From Candidatus Faecivicinus avistercoris (GTDB lineage: Bacteria; Bacillota; Clostridia; Christensenellales; Aristaeellaceae), in contig DVJL01000118.1 in assembly GCA_018716805.1 (NCBI GenBank), positions 1-35,251 on the forward strand: a stretch of 35,251 nt of DNA. Reading direction: 5' to 3'. Of the stretch, positions 8,537 through 15,285 are shown one piece after another (position 1 is the first letter of the stretch; every line of letters starts with the position of its first letter). The position numbers were made by a program, and so were the translations under genes. Under the pieces are notes generated by a model. That model had not been told where the DNA came from and did no database searches. It saw nothing but the letters and a program-made list of their open reading frames with translations.

Positions 8537-8960
8537 CGGGCCGAATTTGAACATGCTCGGCATTCGCGAGCGCGCGCTCTACGGCGCGCAGGACTACGCT
8601 GCGCTGTGCGATTTCGTGCGCGCGCAGGCCGAGCGGCTGGGCGTCTCGGTGGAATTGTTTCAGTCGAACCACGAGGGCGCGATCGTCGACCGCATTCAGG
8701 CGGCGTACCAGAACATCGACGGCATCGTCATCAATCCCGCCGCCTACACGCACACCTCCGTGGCGATCCTCGACGCCCTCAAGGCCGTCAGCATCCCCGC
8801 CTGCGAGGTGCATCTGACCGACGTCAACGCGCGCGAGGACTTCCGCAAGGTCTCCTATGTGCGCCTGGCATGCGACCGGACGTTCGCCGGCTTTGGCTTT
8901 GACGGCTACCGCATGGCGATGGAATACTTGGTCGAGCGGTACGGAAAACCGGCGGAATGA
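8517..8960 (+). CDS. aroQ: 3-dehydroquinate dehydratase, type II
   Basis: Dehydrates 3-dehydroquinate to 3-dehydroshikimate, completing the pathway set. The 147 residues are typical of the small dodecameric type II enzyme. Motifs: INGPNLNMLGIRE (6-18), a Tyr in ALYG, FQSNHEGAIVDRIQ, NPAAYTHTSVAI with the catalytic His, then CEVHLTDVNAREDFRKVSY. The last motif is usually HLSN; here it reads HLTD, a conservative change next to the substrate. AGGAGGG precedes the ATG, and the start lies inside aroEK. It is the last gene of the operon, followed by a terminator at 9079-9114. Confidence 0.94.
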   Translation: MKLLVINGPNLNMLGIRERALYGAQDYAALCDFVRAQAERLGVSVELFQSNHEGAIVDRIQAAYQNIDGIVINPAAYTHTSVAILDALKAVSIPACEVHLTDVNAREDFRKVSYVRLACDRTFAGFGFDGYRMAMEYLVERYGKPAE

Positions 8961-9260
8961 GCCGGACGCCCGGCGAATGTGTGCAATCCATTCGCCGGAC
9001 GGAAAAACGCGGCTGCGCGGCACGGCTCTTGAAGCCCTGCCGGATTGCCTGTGGTGGGAAACTTTCCCCGCGTCCTTTGCGCCTGGAATGCTTGCCTTTC
9101 CGGGCGCTTTTTTTGTGGATTCGCCCCGTGAAATGACCTTGAAACGCGGTAGACTTCTTCTCCAACAGTCGCATGGGCATACCAGAAGCGCACTTCGTGG
9201 AAGAATGCTTCAGATATTTGTAAAATTTACCTGAAAATATCGTTTCGGGAGGTTTTACAA
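8961..9260. other. Intergenic region after aroQ
   Basis: Holds the operon terminator (9079-9114) and, at its right end, the inverted repeat over the start of the next gene (9216-9262). No coding frame here shows a recognisable protein. A clear -35/-10 pair for the next gene was not found; TAAAAT at 9221-9226, inside the left repeat arm, is the only -10-like element. Confidence 0.6.
9079..9114 (+). terminator. Intrinsic terminator of the aromatic operon
   Basis: A ten-base-pair stem (GCGCCTGGAA / TTCCGGGCGC, one G-U pair) is followed by seven T. It sits 118 bases after the aroQ stop codon and marks the end of the operon. Confidence 0.9.
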
Positions 9261-9262
9261 AT
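9216..9262 (+). promoter_or_regulatory. 10-bp perfect inverted repeat enclosing the ribosome binding site
   Basis: ATTTGTAAAA at 9216-9225 is repeated inverted as TTTTACAAAT at 9253-9262, which includes the first two bases of the ATG at 9261. The ribosome binding site GGGAGG lies in the loop, and ACCT/AGGT could pair further inside. In RNA the start codon would be partly closed; in DNA the arms could be operator half-sites for the XRE protein encoded just downstream. The sequence alone does not tell which. Confidence 0.65.
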
Positions 9263-9530
9263 GACAAAGAAAAACTGCTTCGCCTTGATGAACAAGGAAC
9301 TCAGAAACGCCCTGCGCACATACCATGCCCTTTCGGACATCTCGCAGGAAGAGCTCGCGGCCCGAATGCAGATCACGCCCAGAGCCTGCTCCGGGCTGGA
9401 AAACGGAGAATATGGATTTTCCATCTTTTCGACGATGGCGTTGTTTTCGATCCTCTCCCCCGAAGATCGGTTCAGGCTGTTTGCGAAACTCTGCGCCATA
9501 ATGGCTCAGATGCTCGGGGAGGCGGCCTGA
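9261..9530 (+). CDS. Small XRE-family helix-turn-helix protein
   Basis: An 89-residue protein with a helix-turn-helix of the Cro/C1 type: ISQEELAARMQITPRACSGLENG (about residues 27-49) matches the usual SQEELA...SxxSxxENG pattern. The C-terminal 35 residues are hydrophobic-rich and may form a dimerisation helix; no second domain is seen. GGGAGG lies 7 bases before the ATG. It stands alone between terminators and is convergent with the GNAT gene. The inverted repeat over its start suggests self-control. Its target genes are unknown. Confidence 0.72.
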   Translation: MTKKNCFALMNKELRNALRTYHALSDISQEELAARMQITPRACSGLENGEYGFSIFSTMALFSILSPEDRFRLFAKLCAIMAQMLGEAA

Positions 9531-9846
9531 TTCACAGGCTGGCAGCGAAGGGAAGGCAGCAGGAGAACGATCCATTGCCCGCATGTCCATCGCGCGATCT
9601 TTGCGCAATGCGGCGTGCGCGGCCGGCAAGGCAGCTTTGCGCATCCATGCCCCGGGAATCCCTGCTTATGGGACGGCATGCCGGTCCCAGAGCGCTGGCA
9701 AAGCCCATATATTTAAAAATTGCCCTGATCAATAGAATCAGAGTCAATTTTTGTTTTCTGAGTCAAATGCAGTTGCCGGCGGCGGGGAGGGCACTTGCGC
9801 CCGCGCAAGCTCCTTTTTGTCGCGGCCTTTCTCAATTTTGGGGCGG
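9531..9846. other. Intergenic region between convergent genes
   Basis: Contains the bidirectional terminator at 9715-9752. The remainder is GC-rich with no recognisable ORF or regulatory motif; the overlapping ORF-track entries are not supported by any family pattern or ribosome binding site. Confidence 0.5.
9715..9752. terminator. Bidirectional intrinsic terminator
   Basis: AAAAATTG at 9715-9722 pairs with CAATTTTT at 9745-9752, and inside CTGAT pairs with ATCAG. On either strand the stem ends in a U-run. It serves the XRE gene from the left and the GNAT gene from the right. Confidence 0.7.
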
Positions 9847-10434
9847 TCAGCGCGGCGTCCTGGCGGCGGGACGGGGATCGGCGCGCAGGATGGCGTAGAG
9901 GTCGACGTCGACATATCGCCCCTTGTTGCGCAGCTTCTGGCGTAGGCAGCCCTCATGGCGCATGCCGCACTTGCGCATGACCGCGCCGGAAGCGGGATTG
10001 TCCACCTCGTGGATCGCCTCCACGCGGTTGAGCCGCAGCGTTTCAAAGGCGTAACGGATCACCTCGCGCAGCGCTTCGGTCATGATGCCCTGTCCCCACA
10101 TGTCGCGCGCGAGCGAATAGCCGACCTCGGCCGACGCGTGTTCAAAGTGGATCCACATGAACCCGATCGTGCCGATGATCCGCCCCGATTCCTTCCATTC
10201 AATCCCCCAGCTGGCGGCCTCGCCCATCCGGTATTTGCGCTGCATATAGCGGATATAGGCGCGCGATTCGCCGATGCTGCGGTGCGCATCCCAGAGCACA
10301 TGGCGCGCGACCTCCGGATCGCGGCTGTAGGCGAATACGTCGCGCGCATCGCGCATCGTCAGCTTGCGCAGCCGCAGCCGCGGCGTCTCCAGCTCGGGCA
10401 TATAGGCGTAGGGATCTCGTCCAATCATGCTCAT
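9847..10434 (-). CDS. GNAT-family N-acetyltransferase (RimJ/RimL type)
   Basis: A 195-residue acetyl-CoA dependent acetyltransferase. It begins with the typical LETPRLRLRKLTMRDA (about 15-30). It has WGIEWKESGRIIGTIGF, the motif AEVGYSLARDMWGQGIMTEAL with the acetyl-CoA loop (Q-G-x-x-T), and NxxSGAVMRKCGMRHEG near the C-terminus. RimJ/RimL relatives acetylate ribosomal protein N-termini, but many act on small molecules or antibiotics, so the substrate is open. Its ATG overlaps the stop of the NUDIX gene (ATGA), so the two are co-translated. Confidence 0.88.
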   Translation of the reverse strand: MSMIGRDPYAYMPELETPRLRLRKLTMRDARDVFAYSRDPEVARHVLWDAHRSIGESRAYIRYMQRKYRMGEAASWGIEWKESGRIIGTIGFMWIHFEHASAEVGYSLARDMWGQGIMTEALREVIRYAFETLRLNRVEAIHEVDNPASGAVMRKCGMRHEGCLRQKLRNKGRYVDVDLYAILRADPRPAARTPR

Positions 10435-10988
10435 TTTTCGAGAAAAGGCCGCGCGAGCGCGAGCGCGCAGACGGTCTTGGCGTCGTTGATTTCGTTGCTG
10501 GCGACCATGGCCATCGCCTCGTCATAGGGCAGCTTGACCACGTTGAGAAATTCATCGTCGTCCGGATGGCTCTCGCCGCGCGTCAATTCCTGCGCGAGAT
10601 AGACGCCGATGCATTCGTCGCAGAAGCCCACCGTCGTCAGCAGATCGTTCAAATGCGTCCATTTGGACGCCTCGAGGCCGGTTTCCTCGCGCAATTCGCG
10701 CTTTGCCGCGGCAAGCCGGTCCTCGCCGCGGTAATCGAGCTTTCCCGCGGGGATCTCCATCAGCACGCGGCCGACCGGCGCTCGGAACTGCCGGACGAGA
10801 TAGACGTTGCCGTCGCCGTCCACCGGCAGCACCGCCGCCGCGCCGATGTGCCGGGCGACCTCCCGCTTTGCCAGCTTGCCGTTGGGCAGCTGGTTGGTCA
10901 GATGGTCGATGTGCAGGATCAGGCCGTCGAATACATGCTCGGACGAGACGGTCTGTTCCATGATCCGGGAATCGTCGAAATTTCGCAC
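10431..10988 (-). CDS. NUDIX hydrolase, ADP-ribose pyrophosphatase-like
   Basis: Likely hydrolyses ADP-ribose or a related nucleoside diphosphate derivative. The protein shows EQTVSSEHVFDGLILHID at the start, IGAAAVLPVDGDGNVYLVRQFR, and the NUDIX box GKLDYRGEDRLAAAKRELREETGL, which has one extra residue compared with the common G-x5-E spacing. I prefer the GTG at 10988, which gives 185 residues, because GAGGTG lies 7 bases before it. The ORF-track GTG at 10994 sits almost on top of the ribosome binding site, and ATG 10961 has no clear one. It overlaps the GNAT gene by 4 bases. It probably follows the small XRE gene in one transcript. Confidence 0.87.
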   Translation of the reverse strand: MRNFDDSRIMEQTVSSEHVFDGLILHIDHLTNQLPNGKLAKREVARHIGAAAVLPVDGDGNVYLVRQFRAPVGRVLMEIPAGKLDYRGEDRLAAAKRELREETGLEASKWTHLNDLLTTVGFCDECIGVYLAQELTRGESHPDDDEFLNVVKLPYDEAMAMVASNEINDAKTVCALALARPFLEK

Positions 10989-11071
10989 GTTCACTCACCT
11001 CAATGTCCGTATGAACTCTATCATTCGCCTTCTGAGCGCAAAAATCCTGCCTCAAGCGCAAGAATGCGCCT

Positions 11072-11284
11072 TCAGCGGTTGATCTTTGGGTTTTCCGTCC
11101 GCTTCAGGATGTAGTCGATGCTGACGTCGTAGAAGTCGCTCAGGATCATCAGCGTCTCCGTCGGCGGAACCCGGCGCCCATTTTCATATTTGGACAAAAG
11201 CGCCTGCTCGATGCCCGTCGCCATCTGTACGGCGACCTGCGACAGCCCGCGCCTTTTCCTCAGCACCCGCAAGTTGTTTTCCAT
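11072..11284 (-). CDS. Small XRE-family helix-turn-helix regulator
   Basis: Seventy residues made up almost wholly of one Cro/C1-type DNA-binding domain: LRVLRKRRGLSQVAVQMATGIEQALLSKYENGRRVPPTETLMILSDFYDVSIDYIL. The SDFYDVSIDYIL ending is typical of short Firmicutes XRE proteins that bind as dimers. GGGGGA precedes the ATG. It lies 83 bases upstream of the NUDIX gene on the same strand. A small palindrome (ATGAC-5-GTCAT) at 11329-11343 upstream may be its operator. Confidence 0.85.
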   Translation of the reverse strand: MENNLRVLRKRRGLSQVAVQMATGIEQALLSKYENGRRVPPTETLMILSDFYDVSIDYILKRTENPKINR

Positions 11285-11301
11285 CGCAATCCCCCGTGGA
11301 C

Positions 11302-11343
11302 ATTATGGCATGTTTTTAAGGCACAGATATGACGATTTGTCAT
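11302..11343 (-). promoter_or_regulatory. Possible promoter and operator of the small XRE gene
   Basis: On the minus strand a CATAAT -10 element (11302-11307) lies 18 bases upstream of the ATG at 11284. The -35 position reads ATATCT, which is poor. A palindrome ATGAC-AAATC-GTCAT (11329-11343) overlaps or abuts the -35. This would suit a repressor- or activator-controlled promoter, but the call is weak. Confidence 0.35.
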
Positions 11344-11361
11344 TTCTGCGCCAACTGCATC

Positions 11362-11379
11362 AAAACGCAAAAGGTTGCG
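11362..11379 (-). terminator. Weak terminator after the XRE-membrane gene
   Basis: On the minus strand a five-base-pair stem (CGCAA-CCTT-TTGCG) followed by TTTTG lies 20 bases beyond the stop of the gene ending at 11400. The stem is short, so termination may be incomplete. Confidence 0.4.
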
Positions 11380-11399
11380 CGCTTTAAGGGAGCGGCGGG

Positions 11400-12227
11400 T
11401 CAGCTGCGCTTGCGCAGGAGCTTTTTATAGCTCTCCGTCAGGATGCTGCTGCGCACGATCAGATAGACGCCCGGCGCGACCAGCGCGAGCATGCCGGCGA
11501 TTCCAATGCCTTCGAGGAATGCCGATCCGGCGCTCGCACCGGCGATTTCGGCGCTGTATTCGGCCAGCGCGCTGCCCACCGAAGCCGGAATAGCGCTGGC
11601 GACGCACAGCGCGATGCCCACCGCGAGATCGCGCGCAAGGCGCGGACGGAACTGGTTCTGCGCCTCGTTCGCCCACTCTTCGACGCCCGGGCCGGGAGAA
11701 AACCGGCGCTTTTCGATGAACTCAAAGGGCTTCATCAGCGCGCCGGCGCACACGAACTGCCACACGCCCCACGCGACCAACACGAGCAGAGCGGGCAGGC
11801 CGACCGCCGTCGCCAGCAGGTCGCTGATGGCTTCCAGCGCGATCAGCGCCGTGGGCGAGAGGATGCAGGCCGCCACGCCGCGCGCGATCATCCGCGCGTT
11901 CGACTGGCAGTGTGAGGAGTAGTTGTAGGCTTCCGTAAGGCTCAGCTCCGGCAGCGCGCAGCGCGCGTCCGCCTCGCCGCCATCGGGCGCGGCATCCGGC
12001 GCGGCGCTGGAAAGCGCGTCGTCCAGATCGACGTCCGGGCGGATCAGTTCGTCGGCCGAGAGGCCAAACAGCCCGCACATCGCCACGATGCGGTCGAGGT
12101 CGGGCGTCGACGCGCCGGATTCCCATTTGGAAACCGACTGGCGCGATACGCCCAGCCGGCCGGCCAGCTCCTCCTGCGACCAGCCGCGCGCCCGGCGGAG
12201 GCAGGCGATCTTTGATGCAAGGTTCAT
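11400..12227 (-). CDS. XRE helix-turn-helix protein with C-terminal membrane segments
   Basis: A 275-residue protein. Residues 1-58 are a clear Cro/C1 domain (KIACLRRARGWSQEELAGRLGVSRQSVSKWESG, then TPDLDRIVAMCGLFGLSADELI). A charged, low-complexity linker follows, and then three to four hydrophobic stretches: CILSPTALIALEAISDLLATAVG, LPALLVLVAWGVWQFVCAGAL, LAVGIALCVASAIPASVG and GIAGMLALVAPGVYLIV. I start at ATG 12227, preceded by AGGAGG, because the longer ORF from 12572 adds no recognisable sequence. Firmicutes have many such helix-turn-helix/membrane proteins of unknown signal; membrane-tethered regulation is an inference. An extended -10 promoter and a palindrome lie upstream. Confidence 0.87.
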   Translation of the reverse strand: MNLASKIACLRRARGWSQEELAGRLGVSRQSVSKWESGASTPDLDRIVAMCGLFGLSADELIRPDVDLDDALSSAAPDAAPDGGEADARCALPELSLTEAYNYSSHCQSNARMIARGVAACILSPTALIALEAISDLLATAVGLPALLVLVAWGVWQFVCAGALMKPFEFIEKRRFSPGPGVEEWANEAQNQFRPRLARDLAVGIALCVASAIPASVGSALAEYSAEIAGASAGSAFLEGIGIAGMLALVAPGVYLIVRSSILTESYKKLLRKRS

Positions 12228-12276
12228 GCGAATCCTCCTGATGGATGTCCGGCGGATGCCGGTTCGGTTTTTCTCC

Positions 12277-12298
12277 ATTATACCAGAGCAACCGGTTG
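12277..12298 (-). promoter_or_regulatory. Extended -10 promoter with palindromic operator candidate
   Basis: On the minus strand TGGTATAAT (12277-12285) is an extended -10 element lying about 50 bases upstream of the XRE-membrane gene start. No good -35 is seen, which is common for extended -10 promoters. Immediately upstream is the perfect palindrome CAACCGGTTG (12289-12298). A related CAACCGGCGGTTG stands at 12329-12341. Both could be binding sites for the encoded XRE protein. Confidence 0.55.
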
Positions 12299-12347
12299 AC
12301 ATCCACCAATTTGAGTTGGAATTTGTCTCAACCGGCGGTTGCTCTGC

Positions 12348-12439
12348 GGGAAACCGGGGCGCGTGCGGGCTTGGAGCGGAGCTATGAAGGGCCGCGCCCG
12401 CAGAGCCGCGAAGGGAAACCGGGGCGCGTGCGGGCTTGG
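12348..12439. repeat. Pair of identical 27-bp direct repeats
   Basis: A 27-base sequence starting GGGAAACCGGGGCGCG occurs at 12348-12374 and again, without change, at 12413-12439, a 65-base period. The 38 bases between contain GCCGCG twice. Perfect identity suggests a recent duplication; no function is visible. Confidence 0.8.
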
Positions 12440-12571
12440 CGCGGACGCGGCCGAATGAAATGCTGCACAGGAGCAGATGAAAAACGGAATGCATTCGGCC
12501 ATTCTGAGCCGCTGAACAGAGGAGGATGGCGGGCGGCCCAAACGATTGCGATAAGCCAGCCGGGCGCTGCA

Positions 12572-12611
12572 AAAAACGCCGGCGGGGTCGATTGTCCCCA
12601 TCGGCGTTTTT
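12572..12611 (-). terminator. Terminator of the kinase-transporter operon
   Basis: AAAAACGCCG and CGGCGTTTTT form the base of a stem that continues with GGGG/CCCC around a small loop. It is followed by a U-run in both directions. It lies 125 bases after the stop of the amidohydrolase gene on the minus strand and ends that operon. Confidence 0.8.
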
Positions 12612-12735
12612 GCCTGTCTGTACGGGCGGATGTGCGGCAAGTCCGCGCGGCTGCGATTCGCGCCTTCCGGAAGGTGCTTGAACAGGAGGTGGCGCGTCGC
12701 GGACGTCCGGCGGGAGACGCCGCTTTGCCCGCGGA

Positions 12736-13542
12736 CTACAGATTCAGCGCTCTCGTCAGATTGCCGCCCAGAATGCGGCGCTTCGATTCTTCCGGCAGGT
12801 CCAACCCCGTGAGGTGATCGATCGCTTCCCGAATTGCCCGCGCATCGTTGTAGGGAAAATCCAGCCCAAAGATCGACGCGGTATCTCCGGTCTGCCAGAT
12901 GAGGTCGTACACCCGCTCGTCGCTCAGATTCCACGCGCGGTTGACGTCCCGGTCAAAGACGCTCGTCAGGCCCGCATAGATTCGCGGTTCATCGCCGCGA
13001 TGCATGTTGTTGAGCATGACCGCCAGCGCTTCTTCAAAAAAGCAGTAGCCTCCCACGTGCTCCATGCTGAAGCGCAGCCTGGGAAAGCGGTAGGCGACCT
13101 CGTCAAACCGCCAGAGCTGGTAATCCCGGATGCGGTGCCAGTGCACGCCGGTGTGGAACGAGAGAAACAGGCCGAGTTCCTCGGCGCGGGCGTAGACCTC
13201 GCACGCCTTTTCGCCGTCCACGACGAACTTCTGGAATGCGGGATGCATCTTGATTCCCCGAAAGCCCAGATCCGCGATGCGATCGACCTGTCCGCGCAGA
13301 TCGCCCCGGTCGAAGTCGATGACTCCGAATCCGACGAGCCGATCGTTTCCGCGAATTTTTCCGGCGAGCCAGCCGTTCGTTTCTTCATTTCCCGGGCCGA
13401 GCTGACTTGGAAACGTCGCAAAGCAGACCGCCCGGGCGATCCCGCAATCGTCCATCGTCCTGAGGAGCGCTTCGACCGTACCGTCGGGGCGGACGTCTTT
13501 CGGAAATACATGCGCATGGTTGGCAAAAATCTCATGGCTCAT
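12736..13542 (-). CDS. Metal-dependent amidohydrolase family protein
   Basis: A 268-residue TIM-barrel hydrolase of the amidohydrolase-2 (ACMSD-related) type. Visible metal and active-site motifs are NHAHVFP (HxH, residues 8-14), GFRGIKMHPAFQ, LSFHTGVHW, SMEHVGGY and FGLDFPYN, in the family order. The substrate cannot be named; relatives decarboxylate or hydrolyse small cyclic acids or lactones. AAGGAG lies before the ATG. It is the last gene of an operon with a binding-protein transporter and a two-component system, so its substrate may be the imported compound or a product of it. A hairpin (13592-13625) separates it from the response regulator gene. Confidence 0.82.
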   Translation of the reverse strand: MSHEIFANHAHVFPKDVRPDGTVEALLRTMDDCGIARAVCFATFPSQLGPGNEETNGWLAGKIRGNDRLVGFGVIDFDRGDLRGQVDRIADLGFRGIKMHPAFQKFVVDGEKACEVYARAEELGLFLSFHTGVHWHRIRDYQLWRFDEVAYRFPRLRFSMEHVGGYCFFEEALAVMLNNMHRGDEPRIYAGLTSVFDRDVNRAWNLSDERVYDLIWQTGDTASIFGLDFPYNDARAIREAIDHLTGLDLPEESKRRILGGNLTRALNL

Positions 13543-13591
13543 ATCGAGCAGTTCTCCTTTCGTTGCGCCGCGAAGCCCGCGCAGACTGATG

Positions 13592-13625
13592 GGAGGAGAA
13601 GCGACGCCGCAAGGCGCTTCTCTCC
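13592..13625 (-). other. Intercistronic hairpin between response regulator and amidohydrolase
   Basis: GGAGGAGAAGCG pairs with CGCTTCTCTCC (one bulged base), and GCC/GGC pair further in. No U-run follows on the minus strand, so it is more likely an RNA stability or processing element than a terminator. Confidence 0.5.
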
Positions 13626-13686
13626 GACCCGCGGGGCGGGATTTTCGTTCTTTGCTTCGCCGTTCCCGGTTGGCTTTCGCCGGCGT

Positions 13687-14439
13687 TCAATCCCGCACGG
13701 AATTTCGATACTGCGTGGGCGTGATGCCGGCGAGTTTCCGAAAGATCGTGGCGAAATACTTTGGCGTGCCGAATCCCGTCTGTTCAGCGACTTCGTAGAT
13801 CTTTAAGTCCGTCGTCCGAAACAGGAGCATGGCCTTTCGGATCCGGATATAATTGAGGTATTCCTTAAAGGACGTGTTCAGTTCGCGGCGAAAGCATTTG
13901 CTCAGATAGCTCTCCGAGATGAACAGCGCTTTCGCCACAGAGGCGGCCGAAAGATCTTCGGCATAGTGGTCGTCGACATACTGGAGCGCCGCTTCGATGT
14001 AGTTGTTGTGCGTGTGGCCGGAATAGATTCCCGGTAGGCGGGACGCGTCGGCGGCGGCCCTTTGCCGGGCACTGATTCTCTGGGCTACCCGCTCGACCGC
14101 GCGGTAGAATTCCTCGTCGTCAAACGGCTTGACGAAATAATCCGCCGTTTTGAGCTTGATTGCGCGAAAGGCGTATTCAAATTTTGGATATGCCGATACG
14201 ACGATGAATTCAGGCCCTGGAATGTCGGCAAGGCTTTCCACCATTTCCAGGCCGTCGCGGCCTGGCATGGAGATGTCCGTAATGATCAAGTCGGGCCGCA
14301 TTTCCCGGATTTCTCTTTCCGCCGTTTCCGCGTCCAGCGCGCTTCCGACCACTTTGCAGTCCATGCGCTCCCACGGGACGGTGAGCGTGAGTTCGTTCAG
14401 GAACAACACGGAATCATCCACAAGATAGACCTTGACCAT
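13687..14439 (-). CDS. AraC-type response regulator (YesN-like)
   Basis: The partner of the sensor kinase encoded at the head of the operon. Residues 1 to about 118 form a receiver domain: VYLVDDSVLFL with the acidic pair, LIITDISMPGRDG with the phosphorylated Asp, VVSAYP, and FVKPFDD with the conserved Lys. The C-terminal 100 residues are an AraC-type DNA-binding domain (ALQYVDDHYAEDLSAASVAKALFISESYLSKCF, then IYEVAEQTGFGTPKYFATIFRKLAGITPTQYR). I start at ATG 14439 (MVKVYLVDD), which has AGGTGG 8 bases upstream; ATG 14451 would touch that site. This gives 250 residues, shorter than many YesN proteins. It probably activates the operon promoter at 19456-19484. Confidence 0.9.
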   Translation of the reverse strand: MVKVYLVDDSVLFLNELTLTVPWERMDCKVVGSALDAETAEREIREMRPDLIITDISMPGRDGLEMVESLADIPGPEFIVVSAYPKFEYAFRAIKLKTADYFVKPFDDEEFYRAVERVAQRISARQRAAADASRLPGIYSGHTHNNYIEAALQYVDDHYAEDLSAASVAKALFISESYLSKCFRRELNTSFKEYLNYIRIRKAMLLFRTTDLKIYEVAEQTGFGTPKYFATIFRKLAGITPTQYRNSVRD

Positions 14440-14451
14440 TTTCCCATCCAC

Positions 14452-15273
14452 CTACTTAATGCCCGACGAAATAAAGCTGTTGATAAACTGTTTTTGGAAT
14501 AGCAAAAACAGCACCATCAGCGGAGCCAGGACGACCAGCGTCGCCGCGCAGGCATAGGCCCATTGGGGTCCGGCGTCTCCGCTGATCTTTGTCAGCAGCG
14601 CTAAGCCGACGGGAAGGGTCTGGCGCGAGGAGTTGTTGATGACCACGTTTGGCCACAGGTAGTTGTTCCAGTGGAAGTTGATTGAGACAATTGCAAAGGA
14701 GAGGTAGGCGGTTTTGCAGCTGGGCAGATACACATGCAGGAGCGATTGCGCCAGGTTGCATCCGTCGATCACCGCCGCCTCCTCCAGCGCCTTGGGAATC
14801 GTCTTGTAGCACTGCCGCAGCAGCATAATGCCCATGGACGATCCGAGGTAGATCACCATCACGCCCAGCCGGCGGTCCAGTAGGCCCATTTCCTTGATTG
14901 TCAGGTAGTTGGACAGCAAAAGAACGCTGCCGGGGATGACCATATGGGCCATCAGGATGGTCATGACCAGCTTCTTTCCCGCAAACTCAAGGCGCGCGAT
15001 GGCGTAAGCTGCGAGCGTCACTGTAAACAGCTGGACCGCCAGGGTTCCAAGCGTAATGATCAGCGAATTCTTCAGATACGTAAAGAAATCCCATAGTTCA
15101 AATACATAGCGAAAATTTTCCGCTGAGAAGGTGAGTTCAAAGTTGAACTTCGTCACCATGCTCGCCGGGCGAATGGCCGACCAAACGCACCAGATCAGCG
15201 GGATCGCCCAAATGAGCGATATAACCAGGAGAAGCGCAAATCGCACAGCGGTTCCCCAGTGCGCTTTCTTCAT
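14452..15273 (-). CDS. Sugar ABC transporter permease (MalG/CUT1 type)
   Basis: A 273-residue inner-membrane permease with about six hydrophobic segments (first at LLLVISLIWAIPLIWCVWSAI). It has the ATPase-contact EAA loop EEAAVIDGCNLAQSLLHVYLPSCK near the C-terminal third. The ending FINSFISSGIK is typical of carbohydrate permeases (FxxGLxxGAVKG). It pairs with the permease just upstream (12-base gap) and with the binding protein of this operon. No ATPase gene is nearby, so a shared MsmK-type ATPase encoded elsewhere is expected. Confidence 0.92.
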   Translation of the reverse strand: MKKAHWGTAVRFALLLVISLIWAIPLIWCVWSAIRPASMVTKFNFELTFSAENFRYVFELWDFFTYLKNSLIITLGTLAVQLFTVTLAAYAIARLEFAGKKLVMTILMAHMVIPGSVLLLSNYLTIKEMGLLDRRLGVMVIYLGSSMGIMLLRQCYKTIPKALEEAAVIDGCNLAQSLLHVYLPSCKTAYLSFAIVSINFHWNNYLWPNVVINNSSRQTLPVGLALLTKISGDAGPQWAYACAATLVVLAPLMVLFLLFQKQFINSFISSGIK

Positions 15274-15285
15274 TGACTCATCCCC

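Larger units (their letters stand above)
12228..12735. other. Intergenic region with promoter, direct repeats and terminator
   Basis: From left to right this stretch holds the XRE-membrane gene promoter (12277-12298), a second palindrome (12329-12341), two copies of a 27-base direct repeat (12348-12374 and 12413-12439) and the terminator of the minus-strand operon (12572-12611). The ORF-track entries in this stretch have no family resemblance and are taken as chance. Confidence 0.6.

Noticed and set aside
12245-12817. 190-codon plus-strand frame
   Set aside because: It crosses a promoter, direct repeats and a terminator and has no recognisable domain.
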